Below the pieces are notes generated by a model. It ran no database searches and had not been told where the DNA came from. It saw only the letters and a program-made list of their open reading frames with translations. A stretch of 9,083 nucleotides of DNA, from assembly GCA_900555165.1 (NCBI GenBank), contig USKE01000075.1, forward strand, positions 1-9,083, in the 5' to 3' direction. This document shows positions 6,492 through 9,083 of this stretch, one piece after another; position 1 is the first letter of the stretch, and each line of letters opens with the position of its first letter. Both the position numbers and the translations under genes were made by a program. The DNA comes from an uncultured Porphyromonadaceae bacterium (lineage in GTDB: Bacteria; Bacteroidota; Bacteroidia; Bacteroidales; Muribaculaceae).

Positions 6492-6582
6492 GGGCTCCCT
6501 GTATCATCTGGCAGCAACGGGGGATTACGGTTGCCCTTCGCCGCGCCTTATGATATAAGAACCGTGCGGAGGGCACTATGGT
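6492..6582. other. Spacer between the LPS permease and ClC genes
   Basis: Only weak features are visible: a 5-bp inverted repeat CTTAT-GAT-ATAAG at 6547-6559 and GCAAC/GTTGC arms within 6513-6534. I find no TAnnTTTG element, no U-run terminator and no small coding frame I can support, so whether the ClC gene has its own promoter cannot be decided from the sequence. Confidence 0.4.
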
Positions 6583-7725
6583 TCAACGCGAGGCCTTGCG
6601 ATAGAGCAATATGGCGATTATGGCGTAGAGCAGGTTGGGGATCCACATGGCCACAAGCGGCGAGGTCATTCCCGACACGGCGAACGACGAGGTGACCGTC
6701 ATGAAGAGGATGTACGAGAACGACAGCACCAGCCCCAGGCCGATGTTCAGGCCCATTCCACCCTTGACCTTGCGCGACGACAGCGACATGCCGATGACGG
6801 TGAGGATGAACGCCGCCGCGCACATGGCATAGCGCTTATGGTACTCGATCTCGAAAGCCTGGATGTTGGCCACGCCACGCGAGCGCTGCCGCTCGATATA
6901 CTGTTTGAGCTGTGGCGAGGTCAGGGTCTCCTGGTCGTTGCGCGAGATAAGGAAGTCACGCGGCTCGAAGGGTATGATGGTATCGAGGCGCGAGCCGGTC
7001 TTGATGAGTTCGCGGTCGGCGTGGAAGTCGCGTATCATGTAGTCTCGCACCTGCCATTGGTATAGGGTGTCCCACTTCACCGACATGGCTGTGAGGCGCG
7101 ACTCAAGTCCTTTCTTGCCGAATTTCTCGAGCGAGAAACGGTAGCCGGTCTTGGTGGTGTTGTCGAACCGGCTCATGTAGGCTATCTGTCCCGGGGCGAC
7201 CTGGAGCATGATGTTGTCGCCGTAGTCGACACGGCGGTTCTTCACATATGTGTTGGTGAAGGCTATGCGCTTGACGTTGGCCGGAGGGATAATGTAGGCT
7301 CCCAGCACGAATGTGGCTATGGCTATCACGGCCGCCGAGATCATGTAGGGGCGCAACAGACGCCTGAAACTCATGCCAGATGAAAGTATGGCTATGATCT
7401 CGGAGTTGTCGGCCATCTTCGACGTGAAGAAAATCACGGCGATGAACACGAACAGCGGGCTGAACTGGTTGGCGAAGTACGGCAGGAAGTTGACGAAATA
7501 GTCGAATATCGTGGCCTTGAGCGGAGCTTTCAGGAAGGCGTCGAGTTTCTCGTTCACGTCGAACATGATGGTAATCGCCAGAATCAGCATTATGGCGAAG
7601 ATATAGGTGCCGAGAAACTTCTTGATTATATACCAGTCGATTATCGACACGCCGAGCCGGCCCTTGGGTATTGCGGGCAGGCGTGACGGTTTCAACCGCC
7701 GGAATATGTCTTTTATCTTTGACAT
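6583..7725 (-). CDS. LptF/LptG-family permease of the lipopolysaccharide export ABC transporter
   Basis: LptF and LptG are the membrane halves of the LptB2FG transporter, which pulls LPS out of the inner membrane and pushes it along the Lpt bridge. The 380-residue protein shows the YjgP/YjgQ plan: three N-terminal membrane segments (about 38-56, 85-102, 126-147), a periplasmic domain (about 148-297) and three C-terminal segments (about 298-317, 325-345, 354-375). FANQFSPLFVFIAVIFFTSKMADNSEIIAILSSGMSFRRLLRP (85-126) is the conserved stretch after helix 2 that contacts LptB. Bacteroidales usually have two such genes and I cannot say which this one is. The ATG at 7723-7725, 11 nt after the tgt stop, is preferred; the frame is open upstream but that part is tgt sequence. 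It is probably co-transcribed with tgt. Confidence 0.92.
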   Translation of the reverse strand: MSKIKDIFRRLKPSRLPAIPKGRLGVSIIDWYIIKKFLGTYIFAIMLILAITIMFDVNEKLDAFLKAPLKATIFDYFVNFLPYFANQFSPLFVFIAVIFFTSKMADNSEIIAILSSGMSFRRLLRPYMISAAVIAIATFVLGAYIIPPANVKRIAFTNTYVKNRRVDYGDNIMLQVAPGQIAYMSRFDNTTKTGYRFSLEKFGKKGLESRLTAMSVKWDTLYQWQVRDYMIRDFHADRELIKTGSRLDTIIPFEPRDFLISRNDQETLTSPQLKQYIERQRSRGVANIQAFEIEYHKRYAMCAAAFILTVIGMSLSSRKVKGGMGLNIGLGLVLSFSYILFMTVTSSFAVSGMTSPLVAMWIPNLLYAIIAILLYRKASR

Positions 7726-7736
7726 CAGTGGCTGTA

Positions 7737-8867
7737 TCAGAGTCGTGTGGTGACGCGCCGCACCATTTCGGGTTTCCATGTGGCGAAGTCGCCGGCAATG
7801 ATGTGTCGCCGGGCCTCGTCGACAAGCCACAGGTAGAACGCCAGATTGTGTATCGTGGCTATCTGCATGGCCACAAGCTCCTTGGCCACAAACAGGTGGC
7901 GCAGGTAACCTCGGGTAATCTCACGGTCAAGGTCAAGCGTACTCTCGGGGTCGATCGGTGTGAAATCGTCGGCCCACTTGAGGTTGCGCATGTTCATTAT
8001 GCCGTTGCGGGTGAAAAGCATGCCGTTGCGGGCGTTGCGCGAGGGCATCACACAGTCCATCATGTCGACGCCGCGGTCTATCGCCTCAAGTATATTCTCG
8101 GGGGTGCCTACACCCATCAGATAGCGCGGACGGTCGGCGGGGAGAATCTCGTTGACAATCTCGATCATCTCATACATCTTCTCTGCAGGCTCGCCCACAG
8201 CCAGGCCGCCGATGGCGTTACCCTCGGCCCCGAGCGCGGCCACCTCGCTGGCGGCCTCGCGCCGCAGATCAGGATATACACAACCCTGCACTATGGGGAA
8301 GAATGCCTGGCTGTGGCCGTAACGCGGTTCGGTGGAATTGAAATGCTCCCATCCGCGTTTCAGCCATCGCTGGGTAAGGTCGAGCGACTTGCGCGCATAA
8401 CTCTTCTCGGCGGTGCCCGGCGGACACTCGTCAAGAGCCATCATTATGTCCGAGCCGATGGAGCGTTGTATGTCAACCACCTTCTCCGGGGTGAAAAGAT
8501 GTTTCGAGCCGTCGATATGCGAGCGGAACCACGCCCCCTCGTCGGTGAGCTTGCGGTTCTCGGCAAGCGAGAATACCTGGAAACCGCCTGAATCGGTAAG
8601 TATCGGACCGTCCCAGCCGTTGAACCTGTGCAGGCCGCCGGCCTTTTCGAGCAGGTCGGTACCGGGTCGCAGATAAAGGTGATAGGTGTTGCCCAGGATT
8701 ATGCGCGCCTTGACGCGGCGGCGCATGTCGTCCATCGTCACGGCCTTTATGGCGCCGCAGGTGCCTACGGGCATGAAAACCGGCGTCGCTATTTCGCCGT
8801 GGTCGGTGGTTATTGTGGCGGCGCGGGCATTGGTACCCGGAGCCGTGGCATCGATTCGGAACTGCAT
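7737..8867 (-). CDS. tgt: tRNA-guanine transglycosylase (queuosine pathway), zinc-cysteine motif absent
   Basis: Tgt swaps guanine 34 in the anticodon of Asp, Asn, His and Tyr tRNAs for preQ1 or queuine. The 376-residue TIM-barrel protein has the catalytic elements: LTDSGGFQVFSL with the general base Asp92, the nucleophile Asp271 in GVDMMDCVMPSRNARNG, the base pocket LDECPP (145-150) with Cys148, and GLAVGEP (221-227) with Val224. Cys and Val at these positions are typical of bacterial preQ1-using enzymes. In the zinc region E. coli has DPECDCYTC, whereas this protein reads DPESTLDLD (307-315), so all three cysteine ligands are missing; only the histidine (His340 in IHNLAFY) remains. The ATG at 8865-8867 lies 15 nt after prfC, and the LPS permease gene follows. 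Confidence 0.96.
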   Translation of the reverse strand: MQFRIDATAPGTNARAATITTDHGEIATPVFMPVGTCGAIKAVTMDDMRRRVKARIILGNTYHLYLRPGTDLLEKAGGLHRFNGWDGPILTDSGGFQVFSLAENRKLTDEGAWFRSHIDGSKHLFTPEKVVDIQRSIGSDIMMALDECPPGTAEKSYARKSLDLTQRWLKRGWEHFNSTEPRYGHSQAFFPIVQGCVYPDLRREAASEVAALGAEGNAIGGLAVGEPAEKMYEMIEIVNEILPADRPRYLMGVGTPENILEAIDRGVDMMDCVMPSRNARNGMLFTRNGIMNMRNLKWADDFTPIDPESTLDLDREITRGYLRHLFVAKELVAMQIATIHNLAFYLWLVDEARRHIIAGDFATWKPEMVRRVTTRL

Positions 8868-8882
8868 GTAATGTACGGAGTG

Positions 8883-9083
8883 TCAGAACTCGCTTGTGAA
8901 ATGGAACTTGATCGAGGGGAAATCGGCCTGCGCCATCTGCAGCACATAGTTCGAGTCGGCCAGGAACACATCACGTCCTTCGCGGTCAACTGCCATGAAC
9001 TGGTGCTTGCGGCGCTTGAAAGCCTCGAGGGCGGCCTCGTCGTCAGACTCTATCCAGCATGCCTTGTAGAGCGACAGCGGCTC
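8883..9083 (-). CDS. prfC: Peptide chain release factor 3, C-terminal end (gene runs off the window end)
   Basis: RF3 is the translational GTPase that removes RF1/RF2 from the ribosome after peptide release. Only the last 66 codons are in the window. They read ...SLYKACWIESDD, then AFKRRKHQFMAVDREGRDVFLA, then QMAQADFPSIKFHFTSEF and a TGA at 8883-8885. This matches the RF3 C-terminal domain as I know it from E. coli (W..SDD...EFKRK....A.D..GN..YLAPS...L..AQ..YPDI.F). The frame carries no start codon in the window, so it was recognised by reading the edge directly. It lies 15 nt upstream of tgt on the same strand, so the two are likely co-transcribed. Confidence 0.88.
   Translation of the reverse strand, partial: EPLSLYKACWIESDDEAALEAFKRRKHQFMAVDREGRDVFLADSNYVLQMAQADFPSIKFHFTSEF

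Noticed and set aside
7103..7825. 240-codon open frame on the minus strand in a different frame from the LPS permease
   Set aside because: It lies inside the permease gene in another frame, lacks hydrophobic segments and resembles no protein I know; overprinting is not needed to explain it.
7671..8591. 306-codon open frame on the plus strand
   Set aside because: It is wholly antisense to tgt and the start of the LPS permease gene, both of which are unmistakable. Its translation shows no recognisable family and is rich in His, Arg and Gly, as expected for the mirror of a GC-rich gene.

Overview
The window is an ordinary-looking stretch of housekeeping genes from a member of the Bacteroidota, most likely the order Bacteroidales and possibly a Muribaculaceae-like gut commensal. 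I base this on protein wording (GroES of 90 residues, GlyA beginning MKRD with an expected length of 426, a Bacteroidetes-style Tgt and ClC), on the lack of clear Shine-Dalgarno sequences, and on a textbook Bacteroidetes -7 promoter element (TAnnTTTG) in front of pyrB. The family-level placement is a guess. By eye the sequence is fairly GC-rich in genes and AT-rich in the short spacers.

All eleven genes lie on the minus strand, so transcription runs from high to low coordinates. In that order: the end of prfC (release factor 3, cut by the window edge), tgt (tRNA-guanine transglycosylase) and an lptF/lptG-type LPS-export permease follow each other with 11-15 nt spacers. A ClC-type chloride channel/transporter gene follows after about 90 nt. 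A 145-nt spacer holds the promoter and a 5' stem-loop for the pyrimidine genes pyrB and pyrI, which overlap by ATGA. A flavin reductase-like gene sits 15 nt further on. Next come glyA (serine hydroxymethyltransferase, 56 nt on) and a plsC-like acyltransferase (14 nt on). After a 173-nt regulatory spacer comes groES, then groL, cut by the other window edge.

The most interesting observations are local. (1) groES is preceded by a perfect match to the sigma-54 (-24/-12) promoter consensus, and 30-90 bp upstream of it lies a cluster of TGTCA/TGACA motifs arranged as inverted repeats, which looks like an enhancer-binding-protein site. (2) glyA carries a 23-bp insertion flanked by a 6-bp direct repeat right after its active-site YYGG motif. 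It shifts the frame, and without it the gene is exactly 426 codons. (3) Tgt has lost the three cysteines that bind zinc in the E. coli enzyme, while keeping its catalytic residues. (4) The ClC protein lacks the internal proton glutamate, the Ser-filter motif and the C-terminal tyrosine helix. (5) The groES-groL spacer can fold into two mutually exclusive hairpins.

I see no mobile element, CRISPR array, tRNA, rRNA, toxin-antitoxin or defence system here, and no multi-gene system that I would call undescribed. No gene-free stretch exceeds 300 bases; the longest are 664-836 and 5018-5162, and both are described below.
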